Source: Albimonas sp963977235
GTDB lineage: Bacteria; Pseudomonadota; Alphaproteobacteria; Rhodobacterales; Rhodobacteraceae
Assembly: GCF_963977235.1 (NCBI RefSeq)
Contig: NZ_CAXBOD010000019.1
Location: forward strand, 1-64,000
Length of the DNA stretch: 64,000 bases
Direction of reading: 5' to 3'
Position 1 is the first letter of the stretch; each line of letters opens with the position of its first letter. Shown piece after piece: positions 44,225 through 53,173 of this stretch. Position numbers and translations under genes: made by a program. The notes under the pieces were generated by a model. That model worked only from the letters and a program-made list of their open reading frames with translations. It made no database searches and was not told the DNA's origin.

Positions 44225-45853
44225 ATGCTGTCGATCAAGGACCTGGCCGTCGCCTTCCGCACCCGGGGCGGAGAGGTGGACGCCGTGCGCGGCGTCTCGT
44301 TCGAGGTCGCCGAGGGCGAGGTGCTGGGCGTCGTGGGCGAGAGCGGCTCGGGCAAGTCCGTCACCTCCTACGCGCTGATGCGGATCCTCGACGCGGGGGG
44401 CCGGATCAAGGCCGGCGAGGCGGTCTATGGCGGCGTCGACCTGCGCCGCGCGAGCGAGCGGGAGATGCAGGGCCTGCGCGGGCGCGAGATCTCGATGATC
44501 TTCCAGAACCCGCGCTCGGCCCTCAACCCGATCCGCAAGGTGGGCCGCCAGATCGAGGACGTGCTCAAGCGCCACGCGCGGGCGGACGCGCAGGACGCCA
44601 GGGCCAAGGCGATCGCCGCGATGGAGGCGGTGCGGATCAACGACGCCGCCGCGCGCTATGACGCCTATCCGTTCGAGCTTTCGGGCGGCATGTGCCAGCG
44701 CATCGTGTGCGCCATTGCGCTCGCCTGCGACCCAAGGCTGCTGATCATGGACGAGCCGACGACCGGCCTCGACATCACCACCCAGAAGGCGGTGATGGAG
44801 CTGGTGACCGACCTGATACGCGCCCGCGCGATGAGCGCGATCCTGATCACCCACGACCTGGGGCTCGCGGCGCAGTACTGCGACCGGATCGTGGTGATGA
44901 AGGACGGCCGCATCGTCGAGACGGGCGACCCCGCGGCGATGTTCGCGCGGCCCGCGCATCCCTACACCCGCAAGCTGGTGGACGCGACGCCGCGCGAGGG
45001 CGCCTCGATCCGCGACCTGCTGCCCGCCGAAGCCCGCACGCCCGAGCCTGCGCGCAAGATCTCGCAGACCGCCCTTCTCTCGGTGCGCGACCTCGTCAAG
45101 ACCTATGCCGGCAAGTCGGGCCCCGTGCACGCGGTCAAGGGCGTCAGCTTCGAGGTCAACGAGGGCCAGTCGGTGGGCCTGGTGGGCGAGAGCGGCTGCG
45201 GGAAATCGACGACCTCCTCGATGGTGGTGCGGCTGCTGGATCCGACCTCGGGCCAGATCCTTTTCGACGGCGAGGACCTTGCGAAGCGCCCGGCGGCGGG
45301 GTTCGCGCGCGATCCGATGCGCGCCAGGATCCAGATGGTGTTCCAGGACGCCACCGACAGCCTCAACCCCCGCCACACCTCCCGCCAGACCATCGCCGAG
45401 CCGCTGCGCGCCATGGCGGGCCTGCGCGGACGCGCGCGGGCCGAGCGGATCGAGGAGCTGGCCGATCTGGTGGGCCTGCCCCGCCCGCTGCTGGACCGGT
45501 TTCCCCACCAGCTCTCGGGCGGGCAGAAGGCGCGGGTGGGGATCGCGCGGGCGATCGCGGTGAACCCGCGGTTCCTGGTGCTGGACGAGCCGACGGCGGC
45601 GCTCGACGTCTCGATCCAGGCGATCGTGCTGAACCTGCTGGCGGACCTGCGGGCGCGGCTGGGGATGAGCTGCCTGTTCGTCAGCCACGACCTGCACGTC
45701 GTGCGCCTGCTGTGCGACCATGTGGTGGTGATGAAGGCCGGCGAGATCGTCGAGCAGGGCCCGACCGAGCAGGTGATGACCGCCCCCGCCGATCCCTACA
45801 CCGCCGAGCTTCTGGCCGCCGCGCCCAGGCCCCCTGCCCGCGACGTCGCCTGA
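44225..45853 (+). CDS. Fused double ABC ATPase (DppD-DppF type)
   Basis: This 542-residue protein contains two complete nucleotide-binding domains. The first (about 1-260) has Walker A GESGSGKSV, signature LSGGMCQRI and Walker B LLIMDEPTTGLD; the second (about 285-530) has GESGCGKST, LSGGQKARVG and FLVLDEPTAALD. The first signature, with M and C, is unusual but keeps LSGG. Fusion replaces the separate D and F ATPases used by the other ABC system in this window. Last gene of the importer operon. Confidence 0.94.
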   Translation: MLSIKDLAVAFRTRGGEVDAVRGVSFEVAEGEVLGVVGESGSGKSVTSYALMRILDAGGRIKAGEAVYGGVDLRRASEREMQGLRGREISMIFQNPRSALNPIRKVGRQIEDVLKRHARADAQDARAKAIAAMEAVRINDAAARYDAYPFELSGGMCQRIVCAIALACDPRLLIMDEPTTGLDITTQKAVMELVTDLIRARAMSAILITHDLGLAAQYCDRIVVMKDGRIVETGDPAAMFARPAHPYTRKLVDATPREGASIRDLLPAEARTPEPARKISQTALLSVRDLVKTYAGKSGPVHAVKGVSFEVNEGQSVGLVGESGCGKSTTSSMVVRLLDPTSGQILFDGEDLAKRPAAGFARDPMRARIQMVFQDATDSLNPRHTSRQTIAEPLRAMAGLRGRARAERIEELADLVGLPRPLLDRFPHQLSGGQKARVGIARAIAVNPRFLVLDEPTAALDVSIQAIVLNLLADLRARLGMSCLFVSHDLHVVRLLCDHVVVMKAGEIVEQGPTEQVMTAPADPYTAELLAAAPRPPARDVA

Positions 45854-45881
45854 GACCGCCGCCCCCCCGCCCAAACGACGC

Positions 45882-45907
45882 GCGCCCCGGGGGATGCCCC
45901 GGGGCGC
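45882..45907. terminator. Bidirectional hairpin between two convergent ABC operons
   Basis: GCGCCCCGGGG (45882-45892) and CCCCGGGGCGC (45897-45907) pair around GATG, followed on the plus strand by TTGGGTCTTGC. It separates the ends of the two convergent importer operons. Confidence 0.6.
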
Positions 45908-45938
45908 TTGGGTCTTGCTGCGGTCGCCCGGGCGGGGC

Positions 45939-47030
45939 TCAGCCGGCGGCCGGGGCCGCCGCCTGGGCGGCGCGGGCGTCGGAGAGGACGGCGAGGCGGC
46001 GGGCCAGAAGCTCGGGCGTCGGGCGGGCGACCCCGGTCGGCATCGCGGCCACGGCTTCGGCAAAGTGACAGGCCGCTGCGGCCGGGCCCGAGGCCGAGGG
46101 CATGGCGCGCAGCACCGGCCGCTCGGTCTTGCAGATGTCCTGGGCGAGCGGACAGCGCGGGTGGAAGGCGCAGCCCGAGGGCGGACGCAGGGCCGAGGGC
46201 GCGTCGCCCATCACCATCTCCCGCCCCTCGGCCGCGCCGGGCACGGGCTTGGGCGCGGCCTCGATCAGTGCGCGGGTGTAGGGGTGGCGGGGGGTGGCGA
46301 AGATCTCCTCGGCCGGGGCCTCCTCGACGATGCGGCCGAGGTACATCACCGCCACGCGCTTGGCGATATGGCGCACCACGGCGAGGTCGTGGGAGATGAA
46401 CACGTAGGCCATTCCGAACTGCTTCTGCAGATCCTGCAGAAGGTTCACGATCTGGGCCTGCACCGACACGTCCAGCGCCGAGACCGGCTCGTCGCACACG
46501 ATCAGCCGGGGCCGCGTGGCCAGCGCCCGCGCAATGCAGATGCGCTGGCGCTGGCCGCCCGAGAACTCATGGGGGTAGCGCTCGGCGTGGTAGGCGTTCA
46601 GGCCCACGGTCTTGAGCAGCTCGGCCACCAGCTTCTCGGCCGCGGGGCCCGAGGCGACGCGGTGCAGCAGGATCGGCTCCATCAGCGTCTCGCGCACCGT
46701 CATGCGCGGGTTGAGCGAGCCGAACGGGTCCTGGAACACCATCTGCATGTGCCGGCGCGCGCCCTGCAGGCGGGCGGGGGGCAGCGCGATGATGTCCTCG
46801 CCATCGAGCACCACCGAGCCGCTGTCAGGCTCCAGCAGGCGCAGCAGGGCCCGGCCGGTGGTGGACTTGCCGCAGCCGCTCTCGCCCACGATGGCCAGCG
46901 TTTCGCCCGCGCCGACCGAGAAGGTCACGTCGGTCACCGCCTGCACGGCGCCGGTGGTGCGCTTGAACACGCCCGATTTCATCGGGAAGTGCTTGGTCAG
47001 GTTGCGGACCTCGAGAATGGGGGAGCTCAT
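45939..47030 (-). CDS. ABC transporter ATPase, OppF/DppF type
   Basis: A 363-residue ATPase with Walker A GESGCGKST, signature FSGGQRQRI and Walker B LIVCDEPVSALD, plus the oligopeptide-type C-terminal Cys cluster (CAFHPRCPLAQDIC) that may bind iron-sulphur or metal. The N-terminus LEVRNLTKHFPMKSGVFKR is typical of OppF. The ATG at 47030 overlaps the stop of the partner ATPase. A 60-residue Ala-rich tail extends past the usual end. Last gene of the nine-gene minus-strand operon. Confidence 0.93.
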   Translation of the reverse strand: MSSPILEVRNLTKHFPMKSGVFKRTTGAVQAVTDVTFSVGAGETLAIVGESGCGKSTTGRALLRLLEPDSGSVVLDGEDIIALPPARLQGARRHMQMVFQDPFGSLNPRMTVRETLMEPILLHRVASGPAAEKLVAELLKTVGLNAYHAERYPHEFSGGQRQRICIARALATRPRLIVCDEPVSALDVSVQAQIVNLLQDLQKQFGMAYVFISHDLAVVRHIAKRVAVMYLGRIVEEAPAEEIFATPRHPYTRALIEAAPKPVPGAAEGREMVMGDAPSALRPPSGCAFHPRCPLAQDICKTERPVLRAMPSASGPAAAACHFAEAVAAMPTGVARPTPELLARRLAVLSDARAAQAAAPAAG

Positions 47031-48025
47031 GCGGCGGCCTCCTCGATGGGCGCGCGCCAGCAGGCGACGGAGCGGCCGGGGCCGATCTCCTTCAGCGGCG
47101 GCGGCGCGGCGCGGCAATGGTCGGTGGCGAGCGGACAGCGGCCCGCAAAGCGGCAGCCCGGAAGCTGGAGATAGGGCGGGGGCACCGAGCCGGGGATCGT
47201 CTCGAGCCGGTCGGCCCGCACGTCGAGCCGCGGCACGGCGGCCATCAGCCCCAGCGTGTAGGGATGCTGGGCCGAGGCGAAAAGATCGGCGACCGGCGCC
47301 TTCTCGACCACCTTGCCGGCATACATCACCACGACGTCGTCGCAGGTCTCGGCCACCACGCCGAGGTCGTGGGTGATCAGCACGATGGCCGATCCCGTGC
47401 GCTCGCGCAGGTCGCGCATCAGGTCGAGGATCTGGGCCTGGATGGTGACGTCGAGCGCGGTGGTCGGCTCGTCGGCGATCAGCAGCTCGGGGTCGTTGGC
47501 CAGCGCCAGCGCGATCATCACCCGCTGGCGCTGCCCGCCCGAAAGCTGGTGGGGAAAGTCGTCGATCCGGCTTTCGGGCGAGGGCAGACGCACGAGGTCC
47601 AGCATCTCGACCGCGCGGGCGCGGGCCTTGGCCTTGTCCTTCCAGCCATGGGCGCGGAGGCTTTCGATGATCTGGTCGCCGATCGTGTAGACCGGGTTCA
47701 GGGAGGTCATCGGCTCCTGGAAGATCATCCCCATGCGCCCGCCGCGCAGCTTGCGCATCTCGTTCTCGGAGATCTTGAGGATGTCCTTGCCCTCGAACAG
47801 CACCTCGCCGCCGGCGTAGCGGCCCGGCGGGCGGGCGATCAGGCGCATGATCCCCAGGCTGGTCACGGACTTGCCGCAGCCGGACTCGCCCACGATGCCC
47901 AGCGTGGCGCCGCGGCGGACCGAGAAGGACACGCCGTCGACCGCGCGGAAGGTGCCCGCCTCGGTGTCGAAATGAACCTGGAGGTCGCGGACCTCGAGGA
48001 GGGGAGCGTCGGAGGTGTCGGTCAT
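47027..48025 (-). CDS. ABC transporter ATPase, OppD/DppD type
   Basis: This 332-residue ATPase has Walker A GESGCGKSV, signature LSGGQRQRV, Walker B LLIADEPTTALD, and the C-terminal CRFAGRCPLATDHC cysteine pattern of oligopeptide/dipeptide ATPases. Start and stop each overlap neighbouring genes by 4 bp (ATGA), so the amidohydrolase, OppD and OppF are translationally coupled. Confidence 0.94.
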   Translation of the reverse strand: MTDTSDAPLLEVRDLQVHFDTEAGTFRAVDGVSFSVRRGATLGIVGESGCGKSVTSLGIMRLIARPPGRYAGGEVLFEGKDILKISENEMRKLRGGRMGMIFQEPMTSLNPVYTIGDQIIESLRAHGWKDKAKARARAVEMLDLVRLPSPESRIDDFPHQLSGGQRQRVMIALALANDPELLIADEPTTALDVTIQAQILDLMRDLRERTGSAIVLITHDLGVVAETCDDVVVMYAGKVVEKAPVADLFASAQHPYTLGLMAAVPRLDVRADRLETIPGSVPPPYLQLPGCRFAGRCPLATDHCRAAPPPLKEIGPGRSVACWRAPIEEAAA

Positions 48026-49479
48026 TCGGCGCCCTCGTTGGCGTAGACGTAGGGAGCGGCCTGCGCATGGCTGCGGCCGGCGAAATCGAGCTGGCGGAAC
48101 ATCGCCTCGGCCCGACGCTGGGCGGCCTCGAGCCCGTCGAGCGCACGGTCGAGGTCGAAGGCGACGCAGTCGCCGTCCTTCACCACCTGGCGGCCGTCGA
48201 CATAGACGTCCGAAACGGCGCGCTCGGCGGCGACGTAGACCAGCGACGAGAGCGGGTCGCGCACCGGGCGCATGGCGCGGTGGCGGATGTCGACGGTGAA
48301 GAGATCGGCCTTCATCCCCGGCGCCAGCTTGCCGATCTGGTCGTTGCCCAGGATCTTCGCGCCCCCCGTCGTGGCCATGTCGACCAGCTGGGCGGTGCGG
48401 ATGTCATAGACGTTGGTGGCCATGACGCGGGAGTTGGTCAGCGCGTTGCGCATCTCCTCGAGCATGTTGTGGGGGTAGGTGTCGGTCCCCAGCCCCATCG
48501 GGATCCCGCCGCGCAGATAGCGGCCCAGCGTGCGCATGGTGATGCCGCGGCGCTGGAAGACGGTCGGGCAATGGGCCACCGCCGCGCCGGATTTCTGCAG
48601 CGTCTCGAAATCGTTGGCCATCGGCCAGTTGGCGTTGGCGTGATCGTTGAGGAAGATGCCGTGGCCGATGATCAGGTTGTCGTCGAGCACGCCGAGGCTG
48701 TCGAGCCACTCGATCGGCGTCATGCCGTGGCGCCGCGTGATCTCCTGGAACTCCACCACGCTCTGGGCCGCGTGGAGGGTCATCTTCAGGCCGCGCCGCT
48801 TCGCTTCGGCGGCGGAAGCCTGGATCAGCTCGGGCGTGCAGGTGTCGATCTGGGAGGGCGAGACGATGCCCGAAAGGCGGCCCGAGGGATGGGCGACGGC
48901 GGCCTCGACGACGGCCATCGCCTCCTCCATCGCCGTCTCGCCCGCGGCCTCGTCCCACTCGTATTCGGTGACATGGCCGTTCCTGGTGTACCAGCGGGCG
49001 GAGCGGTACATCGGCGCGGCGTAGGCGCGAAGCCCGCTCTGCGCCAGCAGGTCCAGCCAGCCCTCGTAGGGGACCGAGAGGTCGACGAGCGTGGTGACGC
49101 CCGACATCATCAGTTCCGACAGCGCCACCTGCGCGCAGTGCTGCACCCCCTCGGGGTCGGGGCGGAACAGGGGCATGAACTCGTAGAGCGAGGACATGTA
49201 GAGGCGCTTCGAGCCGAGCTCGTCCAGCATCCCCTTGTTCATCGGTTCGGAGGAGGGGTGGGAGTGGATGTTGATCAGGCCCGGGGCGACCATGCGGTCG
49301 CGGCCGTCGAGCTCGACCGCGGCCTCGCCTTCATACCGGCCGCCGACCTGCACGATGCGGTCGCCGGCAAAGGCGACGTCGCCGTCATGCAGATAGACGT
49401 GGCGGCCCCTGGCCTCGTCCCAGGCGACGATCCAGGCGGCGCTGCGGATCACGGTGACGGGGGCGGAGGCGTCGGACAT
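48022..49479 (-). CDS. Amidohydrolase, TRZ/ATZ/cytosine-deaminase-like
   Basis: The 485-residue metal-dependent hydrolase of the amidohydrolase superfamily has the metal motif H72-S-H74 (INIHSHP), His in LHAAQS (about 236), His in IGHGIF (about 272), and Asp in GLGTDTYPHN. Together these fit a mononuclear metal site. The C-terminal GKLAPGMKADLFTVD closes the composite beta domain. Members deaminate or hydrolyse amide, guanidine or s-triazine-like rings. It sits inside the ABC operon between the binding protein and OppD, so its substrate is probably what the importer brings in. Confidence 0.9.
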   Translation of the reverse strand: MSDASAPVTVIRSAAWIVAWDEARGRHVYLHDGDVAFAGDRIVQVGGRYEGEAAVELDGRDRMVAPGLINIHSHPSSEPMNKGMLDELGSKRLYMSSLYEFMPLFRPDPEGVQHCAQVALSELMMSGVTTLVDLSVPYEGWLDLLAQSGLRAYAAPMYRSARWYTRNGHVTEYEWDEAAGETAMEEAMAVVEAAVAHPSGRLSGIVSPSQIDTCTPELIQASAAEAKRRGLKMTLHAAQSVVEFQEITRRHGMTPIEWLDSLGVLDDNLIIGHGIFLNDHANANWPMANDFETLQKSGAAVAHCPTVFQRRGITMRTLGRYLRGGIPMGLGTDTYPHNMLEEMRNALTNSRVMATNVYDIRTAQLVDMATTGGAKILGNDQIGKLAPGMKADLFTVDIRHRAMRPVRDPLSSLVYVAAERAVSDVYVDGRQVVKDGDCVAFDLDRALDGLEAAQRRAEAMFRQLDFAGRSHAQAAPYVYANEGAE

Positions 49480-49550
49480 CTGGGGCGGACCTCGGGTCGC
49501 GGCCCGGGCGGCGCTTGGGCGCCGGCGCGGGCGGAAATTCGGGAGGGAGG

Positions 49551-49645
49551 CGCCGGCCCTCGAAGGGGGCCGGCGCGGTCGTCATGGCGCCCCCCCGGGA
49601 GGGCTGCGCCGGTCTTCAAGGGCGCGGCCCCCGGAAGGGCCGCGC
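49551..49645 (-). repeat. Two GC-rich hairpins after the binding-protein gene
   Basis: Stem 1 pairs 49551-49559 with 49567-49575 (CGCCGGCCC/GGGCCGGCG); stem 2 pairs 49622-49630 with 49637-49645. Flanking bases repeat a theme (GGTCTTCAAGG twice; CGGTCGTC). They lie right after the binding-protein stop on the minus strand, inside an otherwise tight operon, and likely stabilise the binding-protein mRNA or partly terminate transcription. Confidence 0.5.
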
Positions 49646-49661
49646 GGTCTTCAAGGACGGA

Positions 49662-51236
49662 TCAGTCCACGAACTCGAGCTGCAGGCCCTTGTAGAGGCC
49701 GGCGCCGTAGATGTTGTGCGGCGTGATCGGCGCGAGCTTGGAGACGTAGGCGATCTGCATCGGGCGCTCGTAGATCGGCAGCCAGGTGACCGCCTCCTGC
49801 ACCTTCATCAGCACCTTGCCGTAGGCCTCGGCGCGCGCCTCGTCGGTGGTGGCGGCGGCCGCGGTCTTGAGCAGCTCGTCGGTCTCGGGGTCGTTCCAGT
49901 TCATCCGGTTCGGCGAGGGGATGTTGGCCGAGCGGAAGTACAGGTTCAGCGCGTCGCCCGTCGAGACGTAGGGGAAGCCCATCGTGAAGATGTCGAACTC
50001 CTGCGTCGCCAGCTTGCCCCAGATGACCGTGGGGTCGAAGGCCTGGATCTGCAGGTTGATGCCCACCTTCAGCAGGTCCGCCTGGACCACCTCGGAGGTC
50101 TTGGCCCACTCGCCGATGAACGAGTAGATCGTCGGCTCGAGGACCACGCCGTCCTTCTCGCGCACGCCGTCGCCGTTCAGGGTCCAGCCGGCCTCTTCGA
50201 GGATCTGCTTGGCCTGCTCGGGGTCGTACTTGAACACGAACTCCTCGACCGCGGGGTTGTAGTCGAGCGCGCCGGCCGAGACGTAGGTGTAGGCCGGATC
50301 GACCTCGCCGAAGAACAGATCCTCGGCCATCGCCTCGCGGTTGACGGCGAGGTTGATCGCCTTGCGGACCGCCGGGTCGTTCATGCCGGGCTTGTCGACC
50401 TTGAAGCCGATGAAGTTGGTCCAGAACGCGGCGTCGGAGCGGACGACCTCGATGTTGGGCGCCTGGCGCATCTTCTCCATGCCGATGAAGGGCACGTAGT
50501 AGGACACGTCGGCCTGGCCGGTCAGCAGGGCCACGGTGCGGGTCGCGGCCTCGGGGACCACCTTCCAGACCACCTTGTCGACCTTGGCCTCGGCGCCCTC
50601 GCCATACATCGGCGGGCCCCAGTTGTAGCCCTCATGCTTGGTCATGGTCAGCTGGTTGCGCGGCTCCCAGCTCTCCCAGCAGAAGGGGCCGGTGCCGTTG
50701 AAGCCGCTGATGCCGAAGTCCTCGCCCAGCGCTTCGACGTTGTCCTTGTCGACCACGGTCCCGAAGGACTGGGCCAGCTGGTAGAGCAGCTCGGAATAGG
50801 GCGCGTTCAGCTCGTACTTCAGGGTGTAATCGTCGAGCGCGACCACCTCCTTGATGTCGCCCGCGCGCCAGGCGACGCCCGACTTCAGCTCGGGGCTGAC
50901 CCAGCGGTTGATCGAGTAGGCGATGTCCTCGGCGGTCATCGGCTTGCCGTCGCAGAAGGTCACGCCTTCCTTGATCTTGAAGGTGTAGGTCTTGCCGTCC
51001 TCCGAGACCTCCCAGCTCTCGGCCAGCAGCGGCTCGATGGTCTGCATGTCGTCGTTCAGGGCGACGAGCGTGTCGCCCATCATGAACAGCGCCTCCGAGC
51101 CCGCCAGCGCGGTGATCGCGGGGGGATCGTACTTGTTCGAGTCGAGCTCGCGCACGATGGTGACGGTCTGCGCCGTCGCCAGCGCCGGGAGCGAGACGGC
51201 CAGCGCCGCCCCCAGTCCCAGGGTTCTCTTGGTCAT
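49662..51236 (-). CDS. ABC transporter substrate-binding protein, family 5
   Basis: A 524-residue SBP_bac_5 protein with a Sec signal (about 1-22, ALAVSLPALATAQT). The features LAESWEVSEDGKTYTFKIKEGVTFCDGKPMTAEDIAYSINRW and DPAVRKAINLAVNREAMAEDLFF are typical. Unlike the other family 5 protein in this window it lacks a twin-arginine motif. The ATG at 51236 follows AAGGAGGG. It serves the OppB/OppC/OppD/OppF importer around it. Confidence 0.94.
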   Translation of the reverse strand: MTKRTLGLGAALAVSLPALATAQTVTIVRELDSNKYDPPAITALAGSEALFMMGDTLVALNDDMQTIEPLLAESWEVSEDGKTYTFKIKEGVTFCDGKPMTAEDIAYSINRWVSPELKSGVAWRAGDIKEVVALDDYTLKYELNAPYSELLYQLAQSFGTVVDKDNVEALGEDFGISGFNGTGPFCWESWEPRNQLTMTKHEGYNWGPPMYGEGAEAKVDKVVWKVVPEAATRTVALLTGQADVSYYVPFIGMEKMRQAPNIEVVRSDAAFWTNFIGFKVDKPGMNDPAVRKAINLAVNREAMAEDLFFGEVDPAYTYVSAGALDYNPAVEEFVFKYDPEQAKQILEEAGWTLNGDGVREKDGVVLEPTIYSFIGEWAKTSEVVQADLLKVGINLQIQAFDPTVIWGKLATQEFDIFTMGFPYVSTGDALNLYFRSANIPSPNRMNWNDPETDELLKTAAAATTDEARAEAYGKVLMKVQEAVTWLPIYERPMQIAYVSKLAPITPHNIYGAGLYKGLQLEFVD

Positions 51237-51323
51237 CTAACGGGCCCTCCTTGTCGGCACGTGTCTGGTGCGATGGCGGCCGGGGTCTTGCGCCCCGGTC
51301 CGCGATGCGGGGTTGGCCGCGGC

Positions 51324-52238
51324 TTACGCCTGAAGCCGCGGATCGAGCACGTCGCGAAGCGCGTCGCCAGCGACGTTCGCGCAAAGGACGATGATGAAGA
51401 TGACCACCGAGGGGATCACCGCGATATGCGGGGCGAACAGCAGGTAGTCGCGCCCCTGGGAGGCCATCATGCCCAGCTCTGCCATCGGCGGGCGCGCGCC
51501 CAGGCCGAGGAAGCTGAGCGCCGCGCCGATCAGGATCACCTGCCCGAAGCGCAGCGAGATGAAGATCATGATCGAGGAGATGCAGTTGCGCAGCAGGTAC
51601 TTGCGGAACAGGTCCCGGTCCGAGAGGCCGACCGCGCGGCCCGCCTCGATGAACTCCATCTTCATCACGCCGACCGCGATGCCGCGCGAGATGCGGGCGC
51701 AATCGGGGATCGAGGAGATCGCCAGCGCGATGATCACCGGCACCGCCCCCTGCCCCATCACCGCCACCAGCGCGAGGCCGAGCAGGATGGCGGGGAAGCT
51801 GAGCATCATGTCCATCAGGCGCATCAGCCAGGCGTCGAGCCGCGTGTAGAAGGCCGACAGCAGCCCGATCATCGAGCCGATGAACCCGCCCACACCGACC
51901 GAGATCAGCCCGATCAGCAGCGTCAGGCGCGAGCCGTAGAGGATGCGCGAGAAGATGTCCCGCCCCTGCCCGTCGGTGCCCAGCAGGTGCTCGGCCTCGC
52001 CCCCCGCCTGCCAGACCGGCGGCGTCATCACCGAGCGGGAGTTCACATAGGGATCGTGGGTGGCCAGCAGCGGCGCGAAGATCGCGCCGAGGATGATGAT
52101 CCCCAGCACCGACATCGCGACCACGGCGGCCTTGTCGCGCAGCAGGCGGCGGAACCAGGACTTGCGGCGCGGAGGGGCCGCGTCCTCGGGCGGGACGGCC
52201 GGGGCGGCGGCGACGGAGGAGGCTTCGGCCAGGGTCAT
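51324..52238 (-). CDS. ABC transporter permease, OppC type
   Basis: This 304-residue permease begins with an Ala/Pro-rich cytosolic tail and OppC_N segment (RRLLRDKAAVVAMSVLGIIILGAIFAPLLA), has HLLGTDGQGRDIFSRILYGSRLTLLIG and the coupling loop FIEAGRAVGLSDRDLFRKYLLRN. The ATG at 52238 overlaps the OppB stop. Confidence 0.94.
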   Translation of the reverse strand: MTLAEASSVAAAPAVPPEDAAPPRRKSWFRRLLRDKAAVVAMSVLGIIILGAIFAPLLATHDPYVNSRSVMTPPVWQAGGEAEHLLGTDGQGRDIFSRILYGSRLTLLIGLISVGVGGFIGSMIGLLSAFYTRLDAWLMRLMDMMLSFPAILLGLALVAVMGQGAVPVIIALAISSIPDCARISRGIAVGVMKMEFIEAGRAVGLSDRDLFRKYLLRNCISSIMIFISLRFGQVILIGAALSFLGLGARPPMAELGMMASQGRDYLLFAPHIAVIPSVVIFIIVLCANVAGDALRDVLDPRLQA

Positions 52239-53173
52239 CGGCGCACCCGCGGATCGAGAAGGGAATAAAGGACGTCGACGATCAGGTTGATGATGATGAA
52301 CGCCAGCGCGAACACCAGGATCGCCCCCTGCGCCACGGTGAAGTCCGAGCTCAGGATCGCCCCCACCGTCAGCCGCCCGATGCCGGGCCAGGAGAAGATC
52401 GTCTCGGTCACCACCGCGCCGCCCAGCAGGTAGCCGGCCTGAAGGCCGATCAGCGTCACCACCGGGATCAGCGCGTTGCGCAAGCCATGGCGCAGGATCA
52501 CCTGGGTCTCGGTCAGGCCCTTGGCCCGGGCGGTGCGGACATGATCGAGCTTCAGCACTTCCAGCACCGAGGACCGCGTCATCCGCGCCACCGGCCCGAT
52601 CATGATCGCGCCGAGCGAGACCGCGGGCAGGATCAGGTGCATCAGCCCGTCGGCCGACCACAGCGGCCCGCCGCGCCCGATGAAGGGCAGGTTGAACCAC
52701 AGCACGCCGAAATACTGCACCGCCAGCAGGCCGATGAAGAAGATCGGCAGCGACACGCCCGCCACCGACAGGCCCATGATGAAGCGGTCGACCAGCGAGC
52801 CGCGCAGCACCGCGGCCAGCGTCCCCATGCCGATGCCCAGCGGCACCGACCAGAACAGGCAGGCGACCATCAGCTCGACCGTCGGGCCGATCGCCGACCA
52901 CAGCTCCTCGGTCACCGCCTTGTTGGAGATCATCGAGCGGCCCATGTCGCCCTGGGCCATCCGCTCGAGATAGGCCCAGAACTGGTAGATCATCGGCTGG
53001 TCGAGGCCCATCTGGACCCGGATCGCCTCGACCACGTCGGGCGCGGCCATGGGCCCCGCCACCACCTGCGCGGGGTCGCCGGGGACAAGCTGCAGCAGCA
53101 GGAACCCGAACAGCAGCACGCCGAACAGGACCGGGATCGAGAGCAGCAGCCGGTCGGTGATCGTGGAGATCAT
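52235..53173 (-). CDS. ABC transporter permease, OppB type
   Basis: The 312-residue permease starts LLLSIPVLFGVLLFGFLLLQLVPGDPAQVVAG, the OppB N-terminal helix and PGDP motif. The coupling loop is RTARAKGLTETQVILRHGLRNALIPV. The ATG at 53173 overlaps the stop of the upstream amidohydrolase, tying hydrolase and importer expression together. Confidence 0.94.
   Translation of the reverse strand: MISTITDRLLLSIPVLFGVLLFGFLLLQLVPGDPAQVVAGPMAAPDVVEAIRVQMGLDQPMIYQFWAYLERMAQGDMGRSMISNKAVTEELWSAIGPTVELMVACLFWSVPLGIGMGTLAAVLRGSLVDRFIMGLSVAGVSLPIFFIGLLAVQYFGVLWFNLPFIGRGGPLWSADGLMHLILPAVSLGAIMIGPVARMTRSSVLEVLKLDHVRTARAKGLTETQVILRHGLRNALIPVVTLIGLQAGYLLGGAVVTETIFSWPGIGRLTVGAILSSDFTVAQGAILVFALAFIIINLIVDVLYSLLDPRVRR

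Noticed and set aside
49515..52268. Long plus-strand open frame across the ABC operon
   Set aside because: It is antisense to well-defined binding-protein and permease genes; composition is typical of a codon-position shadow.
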